A stretch of 64,000 nt of DNA from JACMLD01 sp039919885 (lineage in GTDB: Bacteria; Bacteroidota; Bacteroidia; Chitinophagales; Chitinophagaceae): positions 1-64,000 of the forward strand of contig JBDSEV010000037.1 in assembly GCA_039919885.1 (NCBI GenBank), given 5' to 3'. Positions 1-8,270 of this stretch are shown here, piece after piece. The notes under the pieces are model-generated. The model saw only the letters and a program-made list of their open reading frames with translations. It was not told the DNA's origin and ran no database searches. Position 1 is the first letter of the stretch. Each line of letters begins with the position of its first letter. The position numbers were made by a program, and so were the translations under genes.

Positions 1-736
1 CGGCTACCGGTGTAGCACCCGGCGATAAACTCAATACGATTGGCCGGTCGCTCTGGTCGATGGCCTTCTTATAACCTTCTACTTCTGCTTTACTGTAAGG
101 TCTGGACAAATCATCTACTTTCAGAAAATCCACGCCCCACTCAACATACAATTGTAACAAAGAATTCAGGTAGGCCTGCGCGCCTGGTTTACTCATGTTG
201 AGGCCGTACATATGATTCATCCATGGGCAGACGGAATTGGTATCCGCAATCATATCGGCTGTAATACCTTCGGCACCCAGTACCGGCGTCTTTGCCCAAA
301 CGGCCTGGCGTGGTATACCGCGCATGAGGTGGATGCCAAATTTCAGTCCTTTGCTATGAATGTAATCTCCCAGCGGTTTAAAACCTTTGCCATTAAATGC
401 GGTAGGGAACTTATTTGGATGCGGTGTTAAGCGGCCCCATTTATCCATGCTCAGCCAGGGGATATAAGAACCGTCGTCTAACCTTTTTTGAAAAGGATTA
501 CCAATGTTACTACCGGGCGGATTATCGTACGACCATAAAAAATCCACCACAATGTATTGCCAGCCAAATTGTTTTAAATTAGCCGCCATGTAATCAGCAT
601 TGAATTTTACTTCGTCTTCGTGCACGGCGGATCCATAACAATTATAGCTATTCCAGCCAAGTGGCGGCGTATCGGCAACCTGTGCATGTGCGGCGCAGCA
701 CCAGCAGGCAATCAGACAGAATAAGAAAAATCGCAT
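1..736 (-). CDS. Alpha-galactosidase, GH27 family (3' end outside the window)
   Basis: Secreted glycosidase expected to release terminal alpha-galactose from plant galactosides. The ATG at 736 opens a Sec signal peptide (MRFFLFCLIACWCCAAHAQ), then the GH27 opening TPPLGWNSYNCYG at about residues 23-35, the beta-barrel strand IVVDFLWS near 62-69, GLKFGIHLMRGIPRQAV near 130-146, and FLKVDD near 204-209, where family members carry the nucleophile Asp. At least 245 residues are visible and the frame is open to the window edge, so the C-terminal half and beta-sandwich are not seen. It lies downstream of araD and araB on the same strand, which fits release and use of arabinose and galactose from plant side chains. 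The family call is firm; substrate is inferred. Confidence 0.9.
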   Translation of the reverse strand, partial: MRFFLFCLIACWCCAAHAQVADTPPLGWNSYNCYGSAVHEDEVKFNADYMAANLKQFGWQYIVVDFLWSYDNPPGSNIGNPFQKRLDDGSYIPWLSMDKWGRLTPHPNKFPTAFNGKGFKPLGDYIHSKGLKFGIHLMRGIPRQAVWAKTPVLGAEGITADMIADTNSVCPWMNHMYGLNMSKPGAQAYLNSLLQLYVEWGVDFLKVDDLSRPYSKAEVEGYKKAIDQSDRPIVLSLSPGATPVA

Positions 737-850
737 TGTATGTTTGTATGTGGCTTTAAACTTTGCCTGGTATTGAGTTCAACAACACGCCCCCGTGTGT
801 GTACATCTCCTGGAACGTAGGTTAAGTGGCAACAAAACACTTACCACTTA

Positions 851-1549
851 TCACTGTCCGTAATAGGAATCCGGTCCGTGTTTCCGTTCAAAATGTTTTT
901 TTATCAGTGCATCTTTCAACCGTGGTGTATCATGCCTTATCTGTTCTGTTAAATACGACATCTGTGCGATAGCTTCCAGGACCGCGCTGTTGTATACTGC
1001 CTTCTCAGGCGTTTTACCCCAGGTAAAAGGAGCATGGTTACCCACCAGTACCATCTCTACATCTTCATAGGTGATGCCTTTTTCCTGCAAAAAATTGATT
1101 ATCTGGAAACCTGTTTCGTATTCGTAATTTCCTTTAATCATTTCGTCGCTCATGGGTGGAGCACAGGGTATATCAACTGTATTGTGATCCGCATGCGTAG
1201 TACCATAAATAGGAATATCCCGTTGCGACTGCGCCCACGCGGTAGCATAGGTGGAATGGGTGTGCACAATACCGCCAATATTTGGCCAGTTTTTATACAA
1301 AACAGCATGCGTTTTGGTATCAGAAGAGGGCCGCAATTTTCCTTCTACGGTATTGCCGTCAAAATCTACCACCACCATTTTGCCCGGCGATAAATCTTCA
1401 TACGGAACCCCGCTTGGCTTGATAGCAAATACGCCCAGATCCCTGTCTGCTGCACTTACATTTCCAAAAGTAAACAGTACGAGGTTCAGTTTTGGCAATT
1501 GCATATTGGCCTTGTAGGCAGCCTCCCGTATGTGTTCATATTTGCTCAT
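851..1549 (-). CDS. araD: L-ribulose-5-phosphate 4-epimerase
   Basis: Cytoplasmic class II aldolase-fold epimerase that turns L-ribulose 5-phosphate into D-xylulose 5-phosphate, the last step of arabinose breakdown. The protein is 232 residues, the usual length. Visible marks are the phosphate-loop region FTFGNVSAADRD, the zinc ligands in HTHSTYATAWAQ (about residues 95-97), GTTHADH, and the conserved C-terminal DSYYGQ. It begins 43 bp after the araB stop on the same strand and is very likely co-transcribed with it. No L-arabinose isomerase (araA) is inside the window; it could lie beyond position 1. Fuculose-phosphate aldolase is the main alternative family, but the araB neighbour and the YYGQ end favour AraD. 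Confidence 0.93.
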   Translation of the reverse strand: MSKYEHIREAAYKANMQLPKLNLVLFTFGNVSAADRDLGVFAIKPSGVPYEDLSPGKMVVVDFDGNTVEGKLRPSSDTKTHAVLYKNWPNIGGIVHTHSTYATAWAQSQRDIPIYGTTHADHNTVDIPCAPPMSDEMIKGNYEYETGFQIINFLQEKGITYEDVEMVLVGNHAPFTWGKTPEKAVYNSAVLEAIAQMSYLTEQIRHDTPRLKDALIKKHFERKHGPDSYYGQ

Positions 1550-1592
1550 CTCAATGCTTGCTGTTAAAATAAAAAAAAGAAATCGCGCGCTG

Positions 1593-3266
1593 CTATGCTA
1601 CCGTTTGTGCTTCAGTAAAATTACCGAGTGCTGTATATTTCGCGTACCGCTGCCGGTACAGCAATGCGTTTTGCTTATCAGGAAAATATTCTTTGTCAAA
1701 ACCCTGCCCTATTACCGCCATCGCATCTTCTACTTTGGTATAAATTCCGGCGGCAGTAGCGGCGAACATTGCTGCACCCAATGCGCAGGTTTGTTCCGAC
1801 GTATGAATGCGGATGGGCATTTCCATTGTATCGGCCATCATCTGCATAATAAAGGGGGATTTTTTTGCCACGCCCCCGAGGCCTATCAAACCTTTAACCG
1901 GGATGCCTTCCTCATTAAACCGATCTACAATTTTCCTGGCGCCAAAACAGGTGGCTTCCACCAGCGCCCTGAACATTCTTGGCGCGTCGGTGCCCAGGTT
2001 TAAACCGGTAAACGCGCCTTTGAGCAACTGGTTAGCGTCCGGTGTGCGCCTGCCGTTTAGCCAGTCCGTTGCCACTTCATCATTTTCATCTAACGGTATT
2101 GATGCAGCGCTTTTACTTAGTTCAGCTATTATTTTATTGCTCGTTTCATTTTGCAACGCAATCAATGTCTGGTTATCTACCAGCAACGTTTGCGACAATA
2201 TATTTTGCAGCGGCCATGCCAGTATATTTTTGAACCAGGCATAGGCATCTCCAAAAGCAGACTGCCCGGCCTCCATGCCCATCATACCTGGAATAATGGA
2301 ACCCGGCACCTGGCCACAAATTCCTTTTATCAGTTTATCACCCACTTCTTCCACCGGCGCCACCAGCATATCGCAGGTGGAAGTGCCCATAACTTTACTG
2401 AGGTGATAGGGTTCAATTTGTCCACCCACGGCGCCCATGTGTGCATCAAATGCACCGACGCCGATAACTACATCGGCAGGTAACCCCAGCCGGGTTGCCC
2501 ACGCTGCCGAAATGGTGCCAGCCGCTTTGTCTGCCGTATAAGTTTCCGTAAAAAGTTTTTTGGTGAATCCTTTTAGCAGGCCATCCCAGGAAGCAAAAAA
2601 ATCATCCGGCGGCAACCCGCCAAATTCTTTTGCCCATAATGCCTTGTGCCCGGCAGCACATACGCTGCGTTTCATTGACCGGACTTCTGTTCCGCCGGTT
2701 AACAAAAAAGGTATCCAGTCGCAATGTTCCACCCATGAATGCATCGCATTCCTGACTGCTTCATCCTGCCGGCGGATACGAAGTAATTTAGCCCAGAACC
2801 ATTCTGAAGAGTATATACCACCCACATACTGCAGGTAGTTAGCAGAAAATTTTTTGTTGTGTTCATTGAGTTCCGCGGCTTCTTTTACTGCTGTATGATC
2901 TTTCCACAGCACAAACATGGCGTGTGGATTGTTTTCAAACCCGGGTAACAAAGCGAGCGGCGTTCCGGAACCATCTACGGCCACTGGTGTTGAACCCGTG
3001 GTGTCAATTGAAATTCCCCGGATGCTTGCTGCGATGGCCGGGCCGGCTTGCTGCACACAAGCGCGGATGCTGTGTTCCAACCCTTCAATATAATCAAGCG
3101 GATGCTGGCGGAACTGGTTTAGCTGCACGTTGCAAAACAGGCCGTCCCTCCAGCGTGGATAAGCAAATACAGCAGCCGCTACTTCTTTGCCGTTACTGGC
3201 ATTCACCAGCACGGAACGTACTGAATCTGTGCCATAGTCTACTCCTATTACAAAAGAATCTTTCAT
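1593..3266 (-). CDS. araB: Ribulokinase (FGGY carbohydrate kinase)
   Basis: Phosphorylates L-ribulose with ATP to L-ribulose 5-phosphate, the substrate of the AraD encoded next. At 557 residues it matches AraB-type FGGY kinases. The N-terminal actin-fold phosphate loop reads VIGVDYGTDSVRSVLV (residues 6-21), followed by ISIDTTGSTPVAVD and VLWKDHTA. The second FGGY domain has VMGTSTCDMLVAP, the substrate-site stretch GMMGMEAGQSAFGDAYAWF and the adenine/phosphate segment LIGLGGVAKKSPFIMQMMAD. The ATG at 3266 begins right at the N-terminal fold. Order on the minus strand is galM, HAD, araB, araD, GH27 with gaps of 48, 114, 43 and 114 bp, suggesting one or two transcripts. Confidence 0.94.
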   Translation of the reverse strand: MKDSFVIGVDYGTDSVRSVLVNASNGKEVAAAVFAYPRWRDGLFCNVQLNQFRQHPLDYIEGLEHSIRACVQQAGPAIAASIRGISIDTTGSTPVAVDGSGTPLALLPGFENNPHAMFVLWKDHTAVKEAAELNEHNKKFSANYLQYVGGIYSSEWFWAKLLRIRRQDEAVRNAMHSWVEHCDWIPFLLTGGTEVRSMKRSVCAAGHKALWAKEFGGLPPDDFFASWDGLLKGFTKKLFTETYTADKAAGTISAAWATRLGLPADVVIGVGAFDAHMGAVGGQIEPYHLSKVMGTSTCDMLVAPVEEVGDKLIKGICGQVPGSIIPGMMGMEAGQSAFGDAYAWFKNILAWPLQNILSQTLLVDNQTLIALQNETSNKIIAELSKSAASIPLDENDEVATDWLNGRRTPDANQLLKGAFTGLNLGTDAPRMFRALVEATCFGARKIVDRFNEEGIPVKGLIGLGGVAKKSPFIMQMMADTMEMPIRIHTSEQTCALGAAMFAATAAGIYTKVEDAMAVIGQGFDKEYFPDKQNALLYRQRYAKYTALGNFTEAQTVA

Positions 3267-3380
3267 ATATGCTGGCAGCTATTGAGGAACCAAGATAGGA
3301 TTTATTTCAAAATAAGTGTCATTCAAACATTTATTTTTTTTAAGGGCAACAATGGGGAAATCGTTTGATTTTTACAGGGT

Positions 3381-4040
3381 TCATTCAAACAAAGTATTTA
3401 ATATGGGGTCTTCATAATCTTTTACAAATACCAGGATATTGGAATACGCTGCAAAATCTTCCTGCGGGTGCATAGTAGTTAGCACTACGGCCTTCATACC
3501 AGCATTTTGCGCTGCTTCCACGCCCTTTGGCGCATCCTCAAAAACGATGCACGCATGGGGCTGTACGCCCAGCAGCGCGGCTGCTTTCAGGTATGTTTCA
3601 GGATGCGGCTTACTTATCAGCACATCGTCCGCACTTACAATGGCTGCAAACCGGTTTCGCAACTGCAGGTTATCCAGCACAAAGTCAATATTTAACATCA
3701 TGGCCGCTGATCCAATAGCCATTGGGATGTGATTGGCCGTGGCCTTGTCCATAAACGCTTCCAGCCCCGCTATCAACTTTAAATGCGGCAGGTAGCTTTG
3801 CTGGTAGCGTTTTTCCTTTTCCATGGATAATTCGTTCATGCGGGCTTCGGTGAATTTTCCTTCGCCAAAAATACGCGTCAGCACTTCGTTGTTCTTTCCG
3901 TACATCTCTGCACGCACCTGTTGCCAGCTAAGATCGGCCTGCAAATCGGTGTTCAGGATTTCGTACCAGCCTTTAACGTGGTATTCCATGTCATCTATCA
4001 TGGTACCGTTAAGGTCAAAAAGAAAAGCTTCCGGGGTCAT
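3381..4040 (-). CDS. HAD-superfamily hydrolase, beta-phosphoglucomutase/sugar-phosphatase type
   Basis: A 219-residue subfamily-IA HAD protein with a small helical cap. Motif I near the N-terminus reads FLFDLNGTMIDD, motif II has GSAAM, motif III is the Lys of SKPHPETYL, and motif IV is VFEDAPKGVEAA. The second Asp usual in motif I (DxDGT, the general acid/base in phosphatases and phosphomutases) is Asn here (DLNGT). I recall this variant in Bacteroidota relatives, so it may mark a subfamily rather than damage. It sits between galM and araB on the same strand, so a sugar-phosphate phosphatase or mutase role is likely. The exact substrate cannot be told from sequence. Confidence 0.85.
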   Translation of the reverse strand: MTPEAFLFDLNGTMIDDMEYHVKGWYEILNTDLQADLSWQQVRAEMYGKNNEVLTRIFGEGKFTEARMNELSMEKEKRYQQSYLPHLKLIAGLEAFMDKATANHIPMAIGSAAMMLNIDFVLDNLQLRNRFAAIVSADDVLISKPHPETYLKAAALLGVQPHACIVFEDAPKGVEAAQNAGMKAVVLTTMHPQEDFAAYSNILVFVKDYEDPILNTLFE

Positions 4041-4088
4041 GTATCTGTTGTTTTTTTACTACCGCGCCTATTACTATCCTCCTCACAT

Positions 4089-5225
4089 TTACTGAACAGA
4101 CAACTTATACCTGGTAACACTGTGGTATTGCTCTCCCGGCTTTAAAATTGTTGACGGAAAAGACGGCTGGTTAGGTGAATCGGGGAAGTGTTGTGTCTCC
4201 AGACAAAGAGCAGCGTTTTTGTTAATGGGTTTACCATCGCTGGTTTTAAAACTGCCGTCCAGGAAATTGCCGGTATAAAACTGCAGACCAGGCTGCGTGG
4301 TAGACACTTCCAGTTTTCTGCCGCTGACAGAATCTGTTAATACGGCCGCCAGGTGTAATGAGCCATCTTTGCTATTCAGCACAAAATTATGATCATATCC
4401 GCCAGGCACAGCTGCAATGCGCGATCCGATTGCGGTAGCCGTAGTAAAATCAAATGGAGTGCCCTTCACGGGTTGCAGCACGCCGGTAGGAATCAGCGTG
4501 GCGTCTACGGGTGTATATGCATCCGCATCAATTTTCAAGACATGGTTAAGAATGGTGTTGGACGGGTTGCCGGTTAAATTAAAATAGCTGTGATTGGTCA
4601 GGTTTACCGGCGTTGGCTTATCGGTTTCTGCATTATATTCTATGCCCAATTCATCGTCGTCGCTGAGGCTATACACCACGGTCACTTTTAAATTACCCGG
4701 ATAGCCCTCTTCCCCGTCTTTGCTGGTATAGGCAAGGGTTAATGCGGCCACGCTGTCAACCTCACTGGCATCCCACACCACCTTATCAAAACCCTTTAAG
4801 CCGCCGTGTAAATGATTTTTGCCGTTATTGGTTGCCAGGGTATACGAACTATCGCCAATTTTAAATTTGCCATTGGCAATCCGGTTGCCGTAACGGCCTA
4901 CAAGTGCACCAAAATAAGGGGGTTTTGCAAGATAGCCACTTAAGCTATCGAAGCCCAGCACGATACTGCTCTTAGTGCCGTTTTTATCCGCCGATACCCA
5001 GGAGGTAACAACACCGCCATAGGTGCTGATTTTTACCTGTGCGCCCTTTTTATTGGTTAGCGTGAACAGGTATACAGGTTTGCCATCTACCTGGCCAAAA
5101 TCTTGTTTTGTAATTGCTGCGGCAGCTGTTGCAGGTGTTTCTCCGGGTGCAGGTGCATTTGTACAACTCATATGAATGATGGTTAATAAAGTAACTACTG
5201 ACAATAATCGCGCAATCGTACTCAT
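4089..5225 (-). CDS. galM: Aldose 1-epimerase (galactose mutarotase), exported lipoprotein
   Basis: Interconverts alpha and beta anomers of aldoses such as galactose or arabinose. The 378-residue protein starts with a hydrophobic leader ending IIHMSC, so Cys21 is a plausible lipidation site in an imperfect lipobox; this suggests a periplasmic or membrane-attached enzyme rather than a cytoplasmic one. Mutarotase marks are GRYGNRIANGKF, NHLHGG, the catalytic His region LTNHSYFNLTG, GYDHNF, and the substrate-binding end LCLETQHFPDSPNQPSFPSTIL. It is the first gene of the minus-strand sugar cluster, 48 bp before the HAD gene. An exported mutarotase fits a system that hydrolyses polysaccharide outside and takes up monosaccharides. 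Confidence 0.92.
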   Translation of the reverse strand: MSTIARLLSVVTLLTIIHMSCTNAPAPGETPATAAAAITKQDFGQVDGKPVYLFTLTNKKGAQVKISTYGGVVTSWVSADKNGTKSSIVLGFDSLSGYLAKPPYFGALVGRYGNRIANGKFKIGDSSYTLATNNGKNHLHGGLKGFDKVVWDASEVDSVAALTLAYTSKDGEEGYPGNLKVTVVYSLSDDDELGIEYNAETDKPTPVNLTNHSYFNLTGNPSNTILNHVLKIDADAYTPVDATLIPTGVLQPVKGTPFDFTTATAIGSRIAAVPGGYDHNFVLNSKDGSLHLAAVLTDSVSGRKLEVSTTQPGLQFYTGNFLDGSFKTSDGKPINKNAALCLETQHFPDSPNQPSFPSTILKPGEQYHSVTRYKLSVQ

Positions 5226-5938
5226 TTGTTACATTTTTATCTGATAAAAAAATTGGAGTGCCGAAAATACTAAAATAAGTGTATCAAATACGTTTTTTGA
5301 ACCCATGCAACCGACACATCGTAACTTCATAAAACGTACCGCATGGTAAACAGGCGGGAAGTCCGGTAAAATCAACGCAACATTGCCCGGTTGCGGTTTG
5401 CAAATTAAAGGCGGCTGTATATCAATACAGTTCATTTTCAATGCAAAATTAATCATACACCGGCTGTGCACGCGCAACGGTTTTTTGCTGAAAAGAAAAA
5501 CCTTGTCCGTTCACGACTTGCTGCTGTGCTGAAATTTATAACGCCCTACCCGGAAGGGAAGCCCAATAAAATTACTCATGATGAAGATAACAACAAAAGC
5601 TCAATCGAATTACGTCTTACCGCCGCTACTAAATGAACCCAAGCCGGGGATTCATTCTTCTGCCATCAAAGCAGCAAACCCGGTGTTGTTGTATGTAGTG
5701 CATTTCCAGTCGCCCAACAATTCCCGGGTTACTTTTTGCAAAATTGGAAGATGTCGAATTACTATACCCCAAATCACATGGTCCGATACAGCGTCATACC
5801 GTGAATAATGCTGTTTCGTGTATCAACAATTGTCCGTATCCTTATTTCGGTTTCTCAAAAGCGCGATTACCCATTGCGTTGCGTAAAACAGTGCGCCTGT
5901 TTCGGTATTTACCTACTTTTGAGCCAATATTGATAACT
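5226..5938. other. 713-bp divergent intergenic region, no convincing gene
   Basis: Lies between galM (minus) and the sigma54-type regulator (plus), so it should hold promoters for both. Short open frames here have no recognisable composition or motif. Visible structure: nested inverted repeats at 5677-5730 (AACCCGG with CCGGGTT outside, TTGTTG with CAACAA inside) that could fold as a leader RNA, and an imperfect dyad CCCTACC-C-GGAAGGG at 5544-5558 whose half-site resembles the one upstream of kdp at 7998-8016. A minus-strand -7-like TAATTTTG occurs at 5444-5451 without a good -33 partner. Confidence 0.5.
5914..5921 (+). promoter_or_regulatory. Candidate Bacteroidota -7 element for the response regulator
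   Basis: TACTTTTG matches the Bacteroidota sigma factor -7 consensus TAnnTTTG and lies 17 bp before the ATG at 5939. No clear TTG is found at the -33 position. If used, it forces translation to begin at 5939 rather than at upstream in-frame codons. Confidence 0.4.
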
Positions 5939-7282
5939 ATGACCGCAGGTAATATCCTTGTTATTGATGATGAAGAAAAACTTCGTTCGCTGCTCAGCCG
6001 CATTATACGACTGGAGGGATTTGTGCTGTTTGAAGCCGCCGGCATTAAAGCCGCCATGAAGCTGCTGGACAAGGAGCAGGTTGATGTAATCCTTTGTGAT
6101 GTAAAATTACCGGACGGCAACGGCGTAGCATTTGTTTCGGCCGTCAAGCAAAAGTTTCCTGGCATTGAAATTATTTTACTGACCGCGTATGGAAATATTT
6201 CAGATGGCGTATTGGCAATGAAAAATGGGGCTTTTGATTATATTACGAAGGGCGACGACAATGATAAAATAATACCGCTCCTGGGCCGCGCCATGGAAAA
6301 AGTGCAGTTGCAGCAGCGGGTAGAACAACTGGAAAAACAGGTTGGCAAACGGTACGGGTTCAACAGCATACTGGGTAGCGCGCCATTATTAGTAGAGGCT
6401 GTGGCCCTCGCAAAAAAAGTAGCGCCTACCGATGCCACCGTTTTATTACTTGGTGAAACCGGCACTGGTAAAGAAGTATTTGCACAAGCCATCCATACAA
6501 ACAGCAAACAGGTGGGCAAGCCTTTTGTGGCCGTTAACTGCAGCGCGTTTGGAAAAGAACTACTGGAAAGTGAATTATTTGGTCACAAAGCCGGCGCTTT
6601 TACCGGCGCTATAAAAGATAAAAAAGGATTGATTGAAGAAGCCAGTACCGGCACTTTATTCCTGGATGAAATTGGCGAAATGCATCCGGATTTGCAGGCG
6701 AAATTATTGCGCGTGCTGGAAACCAGTGAGTTTATAAAAGTGGGCGATACAAAAACAACGAAGGTTGCTGTACGCGTTATTGCTGCTACCAACCGTGATT
6801 TGCAACAGGAAGTGATCGATGGAAAGTTCAGGGAGGATTTATTTTATCGGATCAATATTTTTACCGTCACACTACCGGCATTGCGCAACCGAAAAAAGGA
6901 CATCCCTGTGCTGGCTGACTATTTCCTTGCCATTTTCGCAAAAAAGACCAATGCGCAGGTAACCAGCATGAGTAAAGATTTTATGGCGCGCCTGCAACAA
7001 CATCCCTGGAAAGGCAATATCCGCGAATTAAAAAATGTAATAGAACGAGCCGTTATACTGGCCGACAGCGCCCAGTTAACGGTAAATAACCTGCCGCTTG
7101 AAATGCAAATATTGCCTGTGTCAGCCCAGGAAACATTGTCTGCTTTTGATCTCTCCAGTGTAGAAAAGTTGCATATACTGCGTGTACTGCGCCACACCAA
7201 CGGCAACAAAACAGAGACCGCGCGCCTGCTGAATATCGGTCTTACCACTTTATACAGGAAAATTGAAGAGTACGGCCTGTGA
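5939..7282 (+). CDS. NtrC-type sigma54-dependent response regulator, probable kdp regulator
   Basis: A 447-residue response regulator with receiver, AAA+ and Fis-type DNA-binding domains. The receiver has the acidic pair DD at 10-11, phospho-acceptor Asp54 (VILCDVKLPDGNG) and the switch Thr in LLTAYG. The AAA+ domain shows Walker A GETGTGKE at 172-179, the sigma54-contact loop GAFTGA at 219-224 and Walker B FLDEIGE at 241-247. The C-terminal helix-turn-helix reads TETARLLNIGLTTLYRKIEEYG. The frame is open further upstream to 5744, but the receiver fold starts exactly at 5939 and a -7-like box precedes it. No KdpE (OmpR type) gene is present; this gene precedes the kdp genes, whose histidine kinase is at 14237, so I infer it is the partner regulator for potassium response. 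Confidence 0.9.
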   Translation: MTAGNILVIDDEEKLRSLLSRIIRLEGFVLFEAAGIKAAMKLLDKEQVDVILCDVKLPDGNGVAFVSAVKQKFPGIEIILLTAYGNISDGVLAMKNGAFDYITKGDDNDKIIPLLGRAMEKVQLQQRVEQLEKQVGKRYGFNSILGSAPLLVEAVALAKKVAPTDATVLLLGETGTGKEVFAQAIHTNSKQVGKPFVAVNCSAFGKELLESELFGHKAGAFTGAIKDKKGLIEEASTGTLFLDEIGEMHPDLQAKLLRVLETSEFIKVGDTKTTKVAVRVIAATNRDLQQEVIDGKFREDLFYRINIFTVTLPALRNRKKDIPVLADYFLAIFAKKTNAQVTSMSKDFMARLQQHPWKGNIRELKNVIERAVILADSAQLTVNNLPLEMQILPVSAQETLSAFDLSSVEKLHILRVLRHTNGNKTETARLLNIGLTTLYRKIEEYGL

Positions 7283-7321
7283 CCAAAACACACTGGTGAA
7301 ATAAATTTTTTAATTATAGAT

Positions 7322-7342
7322 GGCCTTACATCCGGTAAGGCC
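7322..7342. terminator. Perfect 8-bp hairpin between convergent genes
   Basis: GGCCTTAC (7322-7329), loop ATCCG, GTAAGGCC (7335-7342). It lies between the converging ends of the response regulator and the 7439-7930 gene. An AT-rich stretch flanks it, but there is no clean U-tract on either strand, so it is a probable bidirectional terminator without a classic tail. Confidence 0.55.
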
Positions 7343-7438
7343 AGATCATCACCAATCGATTGTAATTGTCTGCAACAACTTCAGGGCGGTTATTGTTGCT
7401 ACAAAACAGCGGCCCCATGTCCTTAAAAACACCAATGC

Positions 7439-7930
7439 TTACTGTCTATTCATTGCAGGATCGTAAAGCGGCGGCTCCTTTTTTGACAACCAATACAATT
7501 TTATTTTGGTGATTGCCGCACGATCAATATGTACGGAAAAACTGAGATTTATCTTGTCGTACAGCTTCGTCCATGACAATCCATTGTACGCATACACCAC
7601 TAAAATAGAATCTGTAAAGTCCTCGGTGGTATGATAAAAATTATCCTTGCCCGGCTCAAGCAGTTTTGTTAGCAAAACGTGACAGGCCAGCACCGTAGAT
7701 GAATCTGCCAGGCCATTTATAAGGTTTCGCTTAATGTAGTTGTCTGCGTGCTGATACAACGCGCTTGCTGCCGCATCCATCCCGGCAGTGGCACCCGGCG
7801 CATTGGTATATTCAATCGAATTGTTACTCAGTCCGCGCAGGAGAAAATCTGCAGAGTCGCGCGGAAACATTCCCTGCGCCATGCCGTAGCGGCTCACCAA
7901 AAGAAATAAGATAAAAAGCAATTGTTTCAC
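7439..7930 (-). CDS. Secreted protein of unknown function
   Basis: 163 residues, not recognised. It begins with a clear Sec signal peptide (MKQLLFILFLLVSRYGMAQG), so the mature protein is periplasmic or outer-membrane facing. The rest is mixed alpha/beta without Cys clusters or known catalytic motifs; the middle has DNYIKRNLINGLADSS and the end has SFSVHIDRAAITKIKLYWLSKKEP. It is transcribed against both neighbours and divergently from the kdp micro-ORFs, sharing the 222-bp region that carries the candidate enhancer dyad at 7998-8016. That makes co-regulation with kdp possible but unproven. The coding call rests on the signal peptide and on an uninterrupted frame that fills the gap. Confidence 0.7.
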   Translation of the reverse strand: MKQLLFILFLLVSRYGMAQGMFPRDSADFLLRGLSNNSIEYTNAPGATAGMDAAASALYQHADNYIKRNLINGLADSSTVLACHVLLTKLLEPGKDNFYHTTEDFTDSILVVYAYNGLSWTKLYDKINLSFSVHIDRAAITKIKLYWLSKKEPPLYDPAMNRQ

Positions 7931-7997
7931 TAGCCAGTTTCTCTAAAGGTAAATACAAAATGAATTGCGCCCCAGCTACTCCATTTTGACAAACCAC

Positions 7998-8016
7998 CCC
8001 TTCCAAAACGGAAGGG
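7998..8016. promoter_or_regulatory. Candidate enhancer dyad upstream of kdp
   Basis: Perfect inverted repeat CCCTTCC-AAAAC-GGAAGGG. Its centre is about 115 bp before the candidate sigma54 -24 element at 8115, the usual distance for NtrC-type activator sites. A degenerate copy (CCCTACC-C-GGAAGGG) is at 5544-5558 upstream of the regulator gene. The downstream run TTTT also makes it terminator-like, which is the alternative reading. Confidence 0.4.
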
Positions 8017-8114
8017 TTTTGCAAACAGCAGGCAATACCGGCAAAGTGGACAAACGCCCGACGATCCGCGCCCAGCGGGCATCCTGCCTGTTGTTGGGCC
8101 CCCGGCGTTACCGC

Positions 8115-8130
8115 AGGCACGTTTTTGGAA
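8115..8130 (+). promoter_or_regulatory. Candidate sigma54 promoter of the kdp operon (imperfect)
   Basis: AGGCACGTTTTTGGAA compared with TGGCACG-N4-TTGCW: the -24 block GGCACG is exact, but the -12 block reads TGGAA instead of TTGCA. It ends 22 bp before the first small ORF of the kdp operon, as expected for a sigma54 start. The weak -12 block keeps confidence low. Confidence 0.35.
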
Positions 8131-8152
8131 CAAACTGATAAAACGAAAAAAT

Positions 8153-8236
8153 ATGATTACCGCAATTTTAATAGCCGCTGGCCTTCTTTGCTTCTGGTTA
8201 TTTTTTAAAGCAATTGATTTCTTTGAAAATATCTGA
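8153..8236 (+). CDS. 27-residue single-span membrane peptide preceding kdpF
   Basis: A short ORF starting at ATG 8153: a run of hydrophobic residues (TAILIAAGLLCFWLFF) makes one membrane span, followed by an amphipathic tail KAIDFFENI ending at TGA 8234-8236. It lies 34 bp before kdpF and within the expected kdp leader. Size and shape resemble KdpF, the small subunit that stabilises the KdpABC complex, but it lacks the KPEKF-type end of the true KdpF. I infer a second small Kdp-associated membrane subunit. The short length means chance cannot be excluded; its position directly after the candidate promoter argues for a real gene. Confidence 0.55.
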   Translation: MITAILIAAGLLCFWLFFKAIDFFENI

Positions 8237-8270
8237 ACAGCATTTAATAACCAACAATAAAAATCACCGC

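Noticed and set aside
5229..5477. 82-codon open frame on the minus strand upstream of galM
   Set aside because: No signal, domain or family-like composition; it covers the probable galM promoter region and starts with no recognisable translation signal.
5744..5938. 65-codon N-terminal extension of the sigma54 regulator
   Set aside because: The receiver domain starts exactly at ATG 5939, the upstream residues look random, and a -7-like box lies inside the extension.
7353..7362. CAATCGATTG palindrome resembling the susC operator core
   Set aside because: It lies between two converging gene ends, away from any promoter, and lacks the outer arms; likely chance.
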